From Flavobacteriaceae bacterium UBA4166 (GTDB taxonomy: Bacteria > Bacteroidota > Bacteroidia > Flavobacteriales > Flavobacteriaceae), in assembly GCA_002379985.1 (NCBI GenBank), contig DFVG01000016.1:129415-193414 (forward strand): a stretch of DNA of 64,000 nucleotides. Reading direction: 5' to 3'. This document shows positions 41,540 through 49,571 of this stretch, piece by piece (position 1 is the first letter of the stretch; each line of letters opens with the position of its first letter). Both the position numbers and the translations under genes were made by a program. The notes beneath the pieces were generated by a model. That model did no database searches. It had not been told where the DNA came from and saw only the letters and a list, made by a program, of their open reading frames with translations.

Positions 41540-43276
41540 TTAAGTGAGTCGGATATCAGAAACGGAAGCTCCCGTAGGGATCATGGGGAAGACGTTATAT
41601 TCTTTTTCTACACAAACTTCCAGAAAATACGGACCATCATGCTGCATCATGGTGGTTATCGCGTCTTTTAGTTCTGTTCGTTGCGTCACTCGCTGCGCGG
41701 GAATATGATATCCTTTGGCAATGGTGACAAAATCTGGGTTGGTCATCTCGGTAGAAGCGTAGCGTTTGTCAAAGAAAAGTTGTTGCCATTGACGTACCAT
41801 TCCTAAGAATTCGTTGTTCAATACCACGATCTTCACGGCCGTTTGGGTCTGAAAGACAGTTCCTAATTCCTGAATCGTCATTTGGTAGCCCCCATCTCCA
41901 ATGATAGCAACTACCTCCCGTTGTGGCTCGGCCATTTTCGCACCGATCGCAGCCGGCAACGCAAACCCCATAGTCCCTAATCCACCGGATGTAATATTAC
42001 TTTTTGAATGATTGAACTTTGCATAGCGACAGGCAATCATTTGATGTTGCCCAACGTCTGAAACAATCGCAGCTTCCCCATGACTAGCTTGGTTGATCTG
42101 CTGCATCACCTCTCCCATGGTGAGTCCGTTTTTCGCCGGAAAAAGATCCTTTTGGATGATGGTTTCATGCTCTATTTGGTATAACTCCTGAAATCTTTGT
42201 AACCAATCCTTATGTTCTTTCGATGCTAACATTGGCAACAGCGCTTCCAAATTCGCTTTAGCATCGCCAAGAACAGGAACATCAGCGTACACGTTCTTAT
42301 GAATTTCTGCAGGATCGATTTCGAAATGGATCACTTTGGCTTGTTTCGCATAGGTTTCCAAATTTCCGGTGACCCGATCGTCAAAACGCATTCCAATAGC
42401 AATTAACACATCACACTCATTGGTAAGTTTGTTTGGTGCATAATTACCATGCATGCCAACCATCCCAACATTCAAGGGATGTTCCGTAGGAATGGCCGAA
42501 GCACCTAAGATGGTCCATGCTGCAGGGAGGCCGGCCTTTTCAATGACTTGTTGAAAGATGGTTTCAGCTTGCCCTAAGAGGACACCCTGCCCCCAAACTA
42601 CCAAAGGCTTCTTTGCTGAATTTATGAGTGCTGCGGCTGTTTCAATCGCTTTAGGGTCACATTTGGGGTTGGGTTTGTAACTTCGAATATGTGTACAGGT
42701 TTTGTATTCAAAATCGAAGGTTTCAAACTGCGCATCCTTGGTAATATCAATAAGTACCGGACCCGGTCTTCCGCTGCGGGCGATATAAAATGCTTTCGCA
42801 AACACCTCCGGAATTTCTTGGGCATTCGTTATTTGATGATTCCACTTGGTCACCGGCGTGGATATTCCAATAATATCGGTTTCCTGAAACGCATCACTCC
42901 CCAAAAGATGTGAGCCTACCTGACCCGTGATACATACCAAAGGGGTAGAATCAATATAGGCGTCGGCCAAACCTGTGACTAAATTTGTGGCACCCGGACC
43001 TGAAGTAGCCATGGCGACCCCCACTTTTCCGGATATCCGCGCATAGCCTTGCGCTGCGTGCGTGGCGCCTTGCTCGTGCCGCGTAAGCACATGATGCAAT
43101 TCTTCTTGGTAATCATACAAAGCGTCGTACACTGGCATGATCGCACCTCCCGGATAGCCATAGATGGTGGTAATGCCTTCGGCCAACAAACATTTCACGA
43201 CGGCTTCACTCCCGCTGATCAATGTTTTTTGTTTTGTCTTTTGTATGGTTTCTAAGGTTGATGTTTCCATAGGCAT
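41540..43276 (-). CDS. ilvB: acetolactate synthase large (catalytic) subunit
   Basis: Thiamine-diphosphate enzyme joining pyruvate with pyruvate or 2-oxobutanoate. 578 residues from ATG at 43276 (a second ATG at 43270 is equally possible). Catalytic Glu region GYPGGAIMPVYDALY and HEQGATHAAQGYAR near residues 40-80, FAD-linked central domain, and C-terminal ThDP motif GDGGYQMTIQELGTVFQTQTAVKIVVLNNEFLGMVRQWQ near 455. It starts 6 bp after ilvD. Confidence 0.96.
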   Translation of the reverse strand: MPMETSTLETIQKTKQKTLISGSEAVVKCLLAEGITTIYGYPGGAIMPVYDALYDYQEELHHVLTRHEQGATHAAQGYARISGKVGVAMATSGPGATNLVTGLADAYIDSTPLVCITGQVGSHLLGSDAFQETDIIGISTPVTKWNHQITNAQEIPEVFAKAFYIARSGRPGPVLIDITKDAQFETFDFEYKTCTHIRSYKPNPKCDPKAIETAAALINSAKKPLVVWGQGVLLGQAETIFQQVIEKAGLPAAWTILGASAIPTEHPLNVGMVGMHGNYAPNKLTNECDVLIAIGMRFDDRVTGNLETYAKQAKVIHFEIDPAEIHKNVYADVPVLGDAKANLEALLPMLASKEHKDWLQRFQELYQIEHETIIQKDLFPAKNGLTMGEVMQQINQASHGEAAIVSDVGQHQMIACRYAKFNHSKSNITSGGLGTMGFALPAAIGAKMAEPQREVVAIIGDGGYQMTIQELGTVFQTQTAVKIVVLNNEFLGMVRQWQQLFFDKRYASTEMTNPDFVTIAKGYHIPAQRVTQRTELKDAITTMMQHDGPYFLEVCVEKEYNVFPMIPTGASVSDIRLT

Positions 43277-43282
43277 CAAATT

Positions 43283-44959
43283 CTAAAATTCATCGGTAAC
43301 GCAACCGGTATCGGCCGGAGACACTGTTTTTGCGTATTTGTAAAGCACACCCCGCTCAGATTTCAATGGCGGTTGTTTCCACAATGCTTTTCGTTTTTTA
43401 AATTCTTCTTCTGAAAGAGCAACTTCAATGGTATTTTCCGAAGCATCTATCGTAATAATATCTCCATTTTCTACAAAGGCGATGGGGCCACCCAGCTGTG
43501 CCTCAGGTGTAATATGTCCCACTACAAAGCCGTGCGTACCGCCAGAAAATCGGCCGTCTGTAATAAGCGCCACCTCATTTCCTAGTCCGCTGCCCATAAT
43601 TGCCGCCGTAGGTTTCAGCATTTCCGGCATTCCCGGGCCACCTTTAGGACCTTCATACCGAATGACAACCACTTCTCCCTTTTGAACCACTCCGTCTCGA
43701 ATTCCATCGTTCGCTTCAAATTCACTATTAAATACACGCGCCGGACCTGAAAAATGTACGCCTTCCTTGCCGGTGATCTTTGCAACACTTCCCTTCGGAG
43801 CAAGATTTCCGAAGAGCATTTGTAAATGACCCGAGGGTTTGATAGGAGCTTCAAGCTTTCGAATTACTTCTTGATCTTCGGGCAATCTTGGAGCTTCCAG
43901 AAGGTTCTCGGCCAAAGTTCGTCCCGTCACGGTTATACATTCGCCATGAAGCAAACCGTTTTCCCACAAATAGCGCATCACCGCCGGGATTCCACCAATA
44001 TCATGCACATCTTCCATCAAATACTTTCCGCTGGGTTTTAGATCTGCCAAGAACGGGGTGGTATCACTTATTTGCTGAAAATCTTGTAAGGTGAATTCAA
44101 TGTTAGCCGCTCGGGCAATGGCTAAAAAGTGAAGTACGGCATTGGTCGAGCCACCAAGAACCGTCACCAGTCGAATTGCATTTTCTAAGGAGTTACGCGT
44201 AATGATATCGCTGGGTTTAATATCTCGTTCTAGCAACACCCGCATTGCTTTCCCCGCAGTGATGCTTTCTCGTTTCTTTTCCTTACTTAGAGCAGGATTG
44301 GAGGCGTTGAACGGCAACGACATTCCTAAGGCTTCAATCGCGGAGGCCATGGTATTGGCGGTATACATGCCACCACAGGCACCCGCACCCGGACAGGCCT
44401 TCTCCACCACCGCTTGGTATTCGGTATCGGTCATGGTTCCGGCAACCTTGCTACCCCAGGCTTCAAAGGCAGAGACGACGTCTAATTTTTTCCCTTGATG
44501 CGAACCTGAATCAATCGTTCCGCCATACACTAAAATACTCGGACGGTTGAGTCGGATCATCGCTAACAAGGCTCCGGGCATGTTCTTATCACATCCCACT
44601 ACGGTAATTAGCCCATCGTAGCTCATGGCCTGTACCACGGTTTCCATGGAATCTGCAATGAGATCACGTGAGGGCAAGGAATATCGCATTCCCGGGGTGC
44701 CCATAGAGATGCCATCGCTTACCCCAATGGTATTAAAAATAAGACCTACCAACTCTTCTGATAGCGTTCCTTCCTTGGCCAATTCAGCTAGGCCATTCAG
44801 GTGCATGTTGCAGGGATTGCCTTCATACCCTGTGCTGGCAATCCCTACGAAAGGTTTGTAGAAATCTTCGGTAGTAAGCCCAATGGCATGCAACATGGCT
44901 TGCGCTGCCGGCTGCGTAGGGTCTTGGGTAACCGTTTTACTATACGAATTTAAAGCCAT
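43283..44959 (-). CDS. ilvD: dihydroxy-acid dehydratase
   Basis: Fe-S dehydratase yielding 2-oxoisovalerate and 2-oxo-3-methylvalerate. 558 residues from ATG at 44959 (MALNSYSKTVTQDP); the frame is open for 32 more codons, but they carry no family similarity and begin at a non-ATG codon. Cluster ligands are in EGNPCNMH, VVGCDKNMPGAL and CPGAGACGGMYTANTMAS. First gene of the eight-gene ilv-thr operon; a plausible -7 box (TACTTTTT) lies roughly 70 bp upstream. No leader peptide plus terminator of the pheA kind is visible, so control differs. Confidence 0.95.
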   Translation of the reverse strand: MALNSYSKTVTQDPTQPAAQAMLHAIGLTTEDFYKPFVGIASTGYEGNPCNMHLNGLAELAKEGTLSEELVGLIFNTIGVSDGISMGTPGMRYSLPSRDLIADSMETVVQAMSYDGLITVVGCDKNMPGALLAMIRLNRPSILVYGGTIDSGSHQGKKLDVVSAFEAWGSKVAGTMTDTEYQAVVEKACPGAGACGGMYTANTMASAIEALGMSLPFNASNPALSKEKKRESITAGKAMRVLLERDIKPSDIITRNSLENAIRLVTVLGGSTNAVLHFLAIARAANIEFTLQDFQQISDTTPFLADLKPSGKYLMEDVHDIGGIPAVMRYLWENGLLHGECITVTGRTLAENLLEAPRLPEDQEVIRKLEAPIKPSGHLQMLFGNLAPKGSVAKITGKEGVHFSGPARVFNSEFEANDGIRDGVVQKGEVVVIRYEGPKGGPGMPEMLKPTAAIMGSGLGNEVALITDGRFSGGTHGFVVGHITPEAQLGGPIAFVENGDIITIDASENTIEVALSEEEFKKRKALWKQPPLKSERGVLYKYAKTVSPADTGCVTDEF

Positions 44960-45198
44960 GTGGCCGTTCTTGATGTTAGCATTCAATTTCGAAACTATTG
45001 GAAATCGTAGAACTTGAGGTCTTTTTCTAAAAAGTATACAGAAACTCAATACCAAGAACTGTTTTTTAACATTCTGTTTTAGAGTATTTTACATATTTTA
45101 TTTTACGACACCCAGACGTTTCTGATTCTTTGGAAAAGACAACATATTCTTCAGCGTTAATCTTTCAGGATGGAATATTGAAGCTTACCGGAAATGCT

Positions 45199-45228
45199 TT
45201 TGTAGTTCTTTTTAAATACGTACATTTG
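45199..45228 (+). promoter_or_regulatory. promoter of metK
   Basis: TTTG (45199-45202), 18-nt spacer, perfect TACATTTG (45221-45228). The predicted start point near 45234 is directly before the first base of the riboswitch. Confidence 0.75.
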
Positions 45229-45235
45229 CGCCGTT

Positions 45236-45308
45236 CAAGAGGAAAGATTTGACTGATTGCAACCTCTTTTGAAAGCCAAATACCTTTCAAAACAAAAATG
45301 CTAAAGGC
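45236..45308 (+). promoter_or_regulatory. SAM-II-type riboswitch upstream of metK
   Basis: P1 stem AAGAGG (45237-45242) with CCTCTT (45263-45268) closes a 20-nt loop containing GATTTGACTGATTGCAA, which matches the conserved SAM-II loop (GATTTAACC-GTATTGCAA type). The 3' part CAAAAATGCTAAAGG (45293-45307) matches the conserved GCTAAAAAGG pseudoknot strand. Between them sits an extra hairpin (45267-45275 with 45284-45292, TTTTGAAAG/CTTTCAAAA) not in the minimal 52-nt SAM-II. The metK ATG is 67 nt further on, so control need not be by direct Shine-Dalgarno masking. Assigned from recalled consensus. Confidence 0.75.
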
Positions 45309-45374
45309 AGTACATCTCCTTCGGCAGTTATTCAGTCTTTTTCCTTTTATTGATAACTTATTTAACTACCGTTT

Positions 45375-46631
45375 ATGGCGTATTTATTTACTTCGGAAAG
45401 TGTTTCTGAAGGACATCCAGATAAAGTGGCAGACCAAATTAGTGATGCCTTATTAGATCATTTCTTAGCATTCGACCCTGAATCGAAAGTAGCTTGCGAA
45501 ACCTTGGTTACCACCGGACAAGTTGTATTGGCGGGAGAGGTGAAAAGTGATACCTACCTCGACGTACAAAGCATTGCTCGCGACGTTGTTAACAAAATAG
45601 GCTATACCAAAGGTGCGTACCAGTTCAGCGGAGATTCTTGTGGTGTGATTTCATTAATTCACGAACAATCTCAGGACATCAACCAAGGGGTAGATCGTGA
45701 TTCTAAAGAAGAACAAGGCGCCGGAGATCAAGGAATGATGTTTGGATATGCCACTAATGAAACGGATAAATTCATGCCCTTGGCATTGGAGATCTCGCAC
45801 ACGATCTTGATCGAGCTAGCGAAATTACGTCGGGAAGGAAAAGAGATCCCGTATTTACGCCCCGATTCAAAAAGTCAGGTAACTATTGAGTACGATGACA
45901 ACGATGTGCCGCAACGTATCGAAACGATCGTACTATCGACTCAACACGATGATTTTGATAAGGATGAGGCAATGCTTCGAAAGATCAAAGAAGATATTAT
46001 TTCCATCTTGATTCCTCGTGTGAAGGCACAACTTCCGGAATATGTACAAGACTTGTTTACCGAGGACATCACTTATCATATCAACCCCACCGGAAAGTTT
46101 GTTATTGGAGGACCTCATGGGGACACCGGACTCACAGGTCGCAAGATCATCGTGGATACCTATGGTGGAAAAGGTGCCCATGGCGGAGGTGCGTTCAGTG
46201 GAAAAGACCCTAGTAAAGTAGACCGCAGTGCTGCCTACGCGGCACGTCATATTGCAAAAAATTTAGTGGCAGCCGGAGTGGCAGATGAGGTTTTGGTACA
46301 AGTAAGCTATGCCATTGGTGTGGTAGAACCAACTTCTATTTTGGTGAATACCTACGGAAAATCTCCCTTAGGACTTACGGACGGAGAAATTTCGAAAAAA
46401 GTGGCGGAAATCTTTGACATGCGACCTGCAGCCATTGAGAAACGCCTGAAGTTACGCAACCCAATCTATGTAGAAACAGCCGCCTATGGACACATGGGAC
46501 GCATCCCTGAAACCGTGACCAAGGTTTTTGAAAGTCCGTATAGCGGTCGCAAAGAGGTTGAAGTAGAATTGTTCACTTGGGAAAAATTAGACTATGTTGC
46601 CAAAGTGAAGGAAGCCTTTAACTTGAAATAA
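45375..46631 (+). CDS. metK: S-adenosylmethionine synthetase
   Basis: Makes SAM from methionine and ATP. 418 residues, slightly longer than the E. coli enzyme. Signatures: SVSEGHPDKVADQISDALLD near residue 8, GAGDQGMMFGYA near 116, the GGPHGDTGLTGRKIIVDTYGG block near 248, and GGGAFSGKDPSKVDRSAAYAARHIAKNLV. Single-gene transcription unit behind a SAM-sensing leader, giving product feedback. Its end is 3 bp from the convergent response-regulator gene. Confidence 0.97.
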   Translation: MAYLFTSESVSEGHPDKVADQISDALLDHFLAFDPESKVACETLVTTGQVVLAGEVKSDTYLDVQSIARDVVNKIGYTKGAYQFSGDSCGVISLIHEQSQDINQGVDRDSKEEQGAGDQGMMFGYATNETDKFMPLALEISHTILIELAKLRREGKEIPYLRPDSKSQVTIEYDDNDVPQRIETIVLSTQHDDFDKDEAMLRKIKEDIISILIPRVKAQLPEYVQDLFTEDITYHINPTGKFVIGGPHGDTGLTGRKIIVDTYGGKGAHGGGAFSGKDPSKVDRSAAYAARHIAKNLVAAGVADEVLVQVSYAIGVVEPTSILVNTYGKSPLGLTDGEISKKVAEIFDMRPAAIEKRLKLRNPIYVETAAYGHMGRIPETVTKVFESPYSGRKEVEVELFTWEKLDYVAKVKEAFNLK

Positions 46632-46634
46632 TCC

Positions 46635-47285
46635 TTAAATAATATTGTGATTCTTGGCTTTCTGTACCGCTTCAATTTTGCTGTGTACTTGAAGTTTCTT
46701 GTAGATATTCTCAATATGCTTTCGAACCGTACTTGGCGATAAAATGAGATTCTCTGCGATTACGGTATAACTCAATCCTTTGCTGAGTTGCTCTAACACC
46801 TCAACTTCACGCTTGGAAAGAGAGATTTCCTCTTTGTCGGCTTGATTTTTAATGCTATCCGGATTTCGTAGAAGTTTCAGTGTTTTGAGGGCAATAGAAG
46901 GATTCATTGCGGCCCCGCCATTCATCGTTTCTTGGAGTCCGTTATACAGGTCTTCCGGGTTGATCTCTTTCAGCAAATAGCCATCGGCTCCGGCTTTTAT
47001 GGCATTGAAGATATTCTCATCATTGTCGAATGCCGTCAACATCACAATCTTGATATGTGGATATTTCTGCTTGACCATTTGAGTTGTTTCAATACCATCT
47101 AGTACGGGCATTTCAATATCCATTAGGATCACATCCAAATTGTGATTGTTCTCGAGTTGTGTGAGAAGTTCGCTTCCGTTCAGGGAGGTGTGCTTGATAG
47201 CAACGTCCTCGAAAAAGGAAAGTTTCTCTTTGATGGCATGAATTAGAAACGTGTTATCGTCAACAATAGCTACCTTAAGATTCAT
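46635..47285 (-). CDS. NarL/LuxR-type response regulator
   Basis: 216 residues: receiver domain with phospho-acceptor Asp at about 56 (VILMDIEMPVLDG), acidic pair DD at 9-10, switch Thr 84 and Lys 106. The C-terminal LuxR helix-turn-helix is at about 148-212 (LSKREVEVLEQLSKGLSYTVIAENLILSPSTVRKHIENIYKKL). Such regulators bind short dyads as dimers. It lies directly after the kinase gene at 47364-49241 and has a copy of the 16-bp dyad 62 bp before its ATG, suggesting autoregulation. Signal unknown. Confidence 0.94.
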   Translation of the reverse strand: MNLKVAIVDDNTFLIHAIKEKLSFFEDVAIKHTSLNGSELLTQLENNHNLDVILMDIEMPVLDGIETTQMVKQKYPHIKIVMLTAFDNDENIFNAIKAGADGYLLKEINPEDLYNGLQETMNGGAAMNPSIALKTLKLLRNPDSIKNQADKEEISLSKREVEVLEQLSKGLSYTVIAENLILSPSTVRKHIENIYKKLQVHSKIEAVQKAKNHNII

Positions 47286-47315
47286 GATGTTTTGGTTAGT
47301 TGTTTTAAAGATAGT

Positions 47316-47362
47316 GAAAAGTACACATTATGAGGTATTGAAATAATACGACAGTTGCCCTA
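47316..47362 (-). promoter_or_regulatory. dyad site A: promoter of the response regulator
   Basis: Minus strand TAGGGCAACTGTCGTA (47362-47347), 23 nt, TACTTTTC (47323-47316, one mismatch to TAnnTTTG). One of five sites fitting TASGRCARYTGYCSTA with the same spacing. Confidence 0.65.
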
Positions 47363-47363
47363 T

Positions 47364-49241
47364 CTATGAATGCTTCGGAAAGTTCAAGACGATGGTAGTT
47401 CCTTGGGTTTCTTCGGAAGCAATCTCAAGGGTACCACCAATCTCCCGAGCACGTTTTTTCATATTCAACAACCCGTTACCGGAATCTACCGTTGCCGTAT
47501 CAAACCCTTTTCCGTTATCTGAAATTTCAATCGTAAGATGTTCATTTGCTTCAGAAAAGCGAACCGAAATAGTAGTCGCTCCCGAATATTTCAAAGCATT
47601 GTTCACTGCCTCTTGAATGATGCGATATACGTTCATTCCTTTCACCGATGAGAAGGTATAATGGGTATCCACCGTGGGAGCGATCACAAATTCAAAATCA
47701 ATATTAATCGCGGCATTGCGCGCTTTTTCAATAAAGTTTGTGATCCGTGCCTGTAGGTCTTCAAAGGTAATTTCCTCCTTGTTCATCGCCCAAATGGTAT
47801 CGCGCAATTCGTAAATGGTAGCACTCGTAAACGTACTAATGCCTACCAAACGATCTTTTAGGGCATCACTCATGTCTTTAAAACCATACTTGAGATTGTC
47901 AAGACTCGATATGATAAAAGTAAGTTGTGCTCCAATATTGTCATGTAGATCACGTGATATGCGCAATCGCTGCTCTTGCAATTTATTTTGGGTTTCAATT
48001 TTGGCTAGTGCGGTCTTCAATTGGTTTTCCTTCTGGAGTTGTCTATTCTTTAATTTTTGCTGTTTGTAAAGCAAATACCCTAATACACCTAGCAATAATG
48101 CCAATCCTAAGCTTCCGAAGATAATAATGTTCTTTTGCCGTACCTCCAGTTCTTTTTCGGTTAATTGAGCTCGCTGTTGTAGGATTTGCGTTTCCTTTTC
48201 TGCGGTTTCATATTGCGTTTCCAATTCTTTGGCAGCACGAGCACGTTCTACTTCAAAAAGCGAATCTTTGATGACGCGAAGCTTATCCAAACTCTCCATC
48301 GCTGCGCGATAATTCCCTTGTGCTTTGAAGATCTTATATTCCTCATCATAGATCCACTTGTACATTTCAACGTAGTTGGTGCGTTCGGTGTAGACCACAC
48401 CACTATCTAAATATCGAAGGGCTCGCTGGTATTCTCCAGCAACGTTTTCGGTCATTCCGCTATTCACGTACAACACGGCCAGTGCATACTCATTATTCAA
48501 TTTTGAATAGAGATCGAGCCCTATCTGATTGTACTGTCTGGATTTTGAAATATCACCTGCAAGCAAATAGGCATATCCCATATTTCCCAAAGTAGCGGCG
48601 ATATCAATAGAATCTAATGGGGGCACGTACGAAAGCACGCGCTCGTAATAAAACAAGGTGCTATCCGGTTTGTTCAATTCACTAAAAGCCGCCCCAATCA
48701 AGTTATTGGCATCGACCATGTCTTTTTCGTATTCGGGATAGGTGTTCGGACTCTCAGCGATGGTCTTTTTGGCGTAGAAAATAGCTTCTTCGTAATCATG
48801 GAACAATCGATGACATTGAGAGATGGAGCGATAGGCGCGGTTCATGGCCACATAATCATCAATCTTTTTTGCAGCTTCTACCGACTTAAAATATTGGGCG
48901 ATAGCTTCGTCATATAAACCTGTTTTTTCCAAATAATACCCCATGGCATGGTATTGCCCACTCAGTGCTTTAAAGTTGTTGGCTTCGGAAAAAAAGGTTA
49001 GCAGTTGATCGGCAACAACGTCTAAGGAATCACGCGCTAACGTCGTAGAAAAATAAGATTGCTTTCCCTTCAAAAAGGTAATGCGGTCTTCCTCGGTTTT
49101 GATTCGTTTCTTCGCTTCAGAAAAATAATAAGCAGACGAATCTGAAGGAGGCAGGGTCTTATCTAAGAGGTCGTTGATGTCTTGCGCTTGCATTCCGAAG
49201 CAGCACAAAAAAACAAGCAAGAAATACGGATTGCGGATCAT
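47364..49241 (-). CDS. TPR sensor histidine kinase (HisKA_3), copy 1
   Basis: 625 residues from ATG at 49241 (MIRNPYFLLVFLCCFGMQAQ is the signal peptide; upstream in-frame codons run into the preceding gene). Periplasmic TPR region (about 70-340), coiled coil, one membrane span (IIIFGSLGLALLLGVLGYLLY, near residue 370), second coiled coil, H-box RISRDLHDNIGAQLTFIISSLDNL (about residue 430), and an HATPase domain with NALKYSG and ISDNGKGFD. Partner of the response regulator 78 bp downstream. The cytoplasmic half is nearly the same in kinase copy 2. Confidence 0.93.
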   Translation of the reverse strand: MIRNPYFLLVFLCCFGMQAQDINDLLDKTLPPSDSSAYYFSEAKKRIKTEEDRITFLKGKQSYFSTTLARDSLDVVADQLLTFFSEANNFKALSGQYHAMGYYLEKTGLYDEAIAQYFKSVEAAKKIDDYVAMNRAYRSISQCHRLFHDYEEAIFYAKKTIAESPNTYPEYEKDMVDANNLIGAAFSELNKPDSTLFYYERVLSYVPPLDSIDIAATLGNMGYAYLLAGDISKSRQYNQIGLDLYSKLNNEYALAVLYVNSGMTENVAGEYQRALRYLDSGVVYTERTNYVEMYKWIYDEEYKIFKAQGNYRAAMESLDKLRVIKDSLFEVERARAAKELETQYETAEKETQILQQRAQLTEKELEVRQKNIIIFGSLGLALLLGVLGYLLYKQQKLKNRQLQKENQLKTALAKIETQNKLQEQRLRISRDLHDNIGAQLTFIISSLDNLKYGFKDMSDALKDRLVGISTFTSATIYELRDTIWAMNKEEITFEDLQARITNFIEKARNAAINIDFEFVIAPTVDTHYTFSSVKGMNVYRIIQEAVNNALKYSGATTISVRFSEANEHLTIEISDNGKGFDTATVDSGNGLLNMKKRAREIGGTLEIASEETQGTTIVLNFPKHS

Positions 49242-49260
49242 GATAGGTTTCCGAAAGGTA

Positions 49261-49503
49261 TTATTTAATTTCTTGCTGAACAAGTAGTGCGTCTTCAAGA
49301 TTATACTGTAGGAAATCATAGCGATCTAACGCAATATGACGTTTGGCGATTTGTTTTCTTTGAAGGATCAACGTTTTTTGAAGCCTCTCACATTGATGTG
49401 AATGCCTTCGTTTGTTGCGTTGCTGATGATACCGAAAATACCACCACAACAATACCAAGATAACGATCACCAGAGCACTGATCCATCTAAAGCTATCTAC
49501 CAT
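49261..49503 (-). CDS. small membrane-anchored coiled-coil protein
   Basis: 80 residues: one N-terminal membrane helix (about 7-23, WISALVIVILVLLWWYF), then a highly basic, Gln/His-rich helical segment (YHQQRNKRRHSHQCERLQKTLILQRKQIAKRH) and a short acidic tail. I know no family for it. It lies between the two kinases, 19 bp before kinase 1, and carries dyad site B in its promoter. By context it may be an accessory to the signalling system. Confidence 0.7.
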   Translation of the reverse strand: MVDSFRWISALVIVILVLLWWYFRYHQQRNKRRHSHQCERLQKTLILQRKQIAKRHIALDRYDFLQYNLEDALLVQQEIK

Positions 49504-49521
49504 AGTCGAATTCTAAAAACA

Positions 49522-49568
49522 TAAAGATACGCCCTACACTTTGGGCTGAATATAGGGCAACTGCCGTA
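49522..49568 (-). promoter_or_regulatory. dyad site B: promoter of the small protein and kinase 1
   Basis: Minus strand TACGGCAGTTGCCCTA (49568-49553), 23 nt, TATCTTTA (49529-49522). The dyad begins 3 bp after the kinase 2 stop codon. The spacer contains a GCCC...GGGC inverted repeat. Confidence 0.65.
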
Positions 49569-49571
49569 GTT

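Larger units (their letters stand above)
44960..45374. other. gene-free stretch between divergent ilvD and metK
   Basis: The metK side holds the promoter (45199-45228) and a SAM-II riboswitch (45236-45308). The ilvD side (44960-45190) is AT-rich with a weak -7-like TACTTTTT near 45030. It has no intrinsic terminator and no short Ile/Val/Leu-rich ORF with its own stop, so I cannot assign a regulatory RNA to the ilv operon. Confidence 0.55.

Noticed and set aside
44960..45055. Val/Leu/Ile-rich in-frame extension before ilvD as a possible attenuator leader
   Set aside because: It has no stop codon before ilvD, starts at a non-ATG codon and no terminator hairpin is present.
45298..45435. ATG-initiated ORF starting in the SAM-II element and running into metK out of frame
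   Set aside because: The ATG belongs to the conserved riboswitch strand; the frame has no similarity and overlaps metK in another frame.
49531..49546. GCCC...GGGC inverted repeat before the 80-residue gene as terminator of kinase 2
   Set aside because: Short stem without a following T tract; it lies between dyad B and the -7 box, so it is more likely part of promoter DNA.
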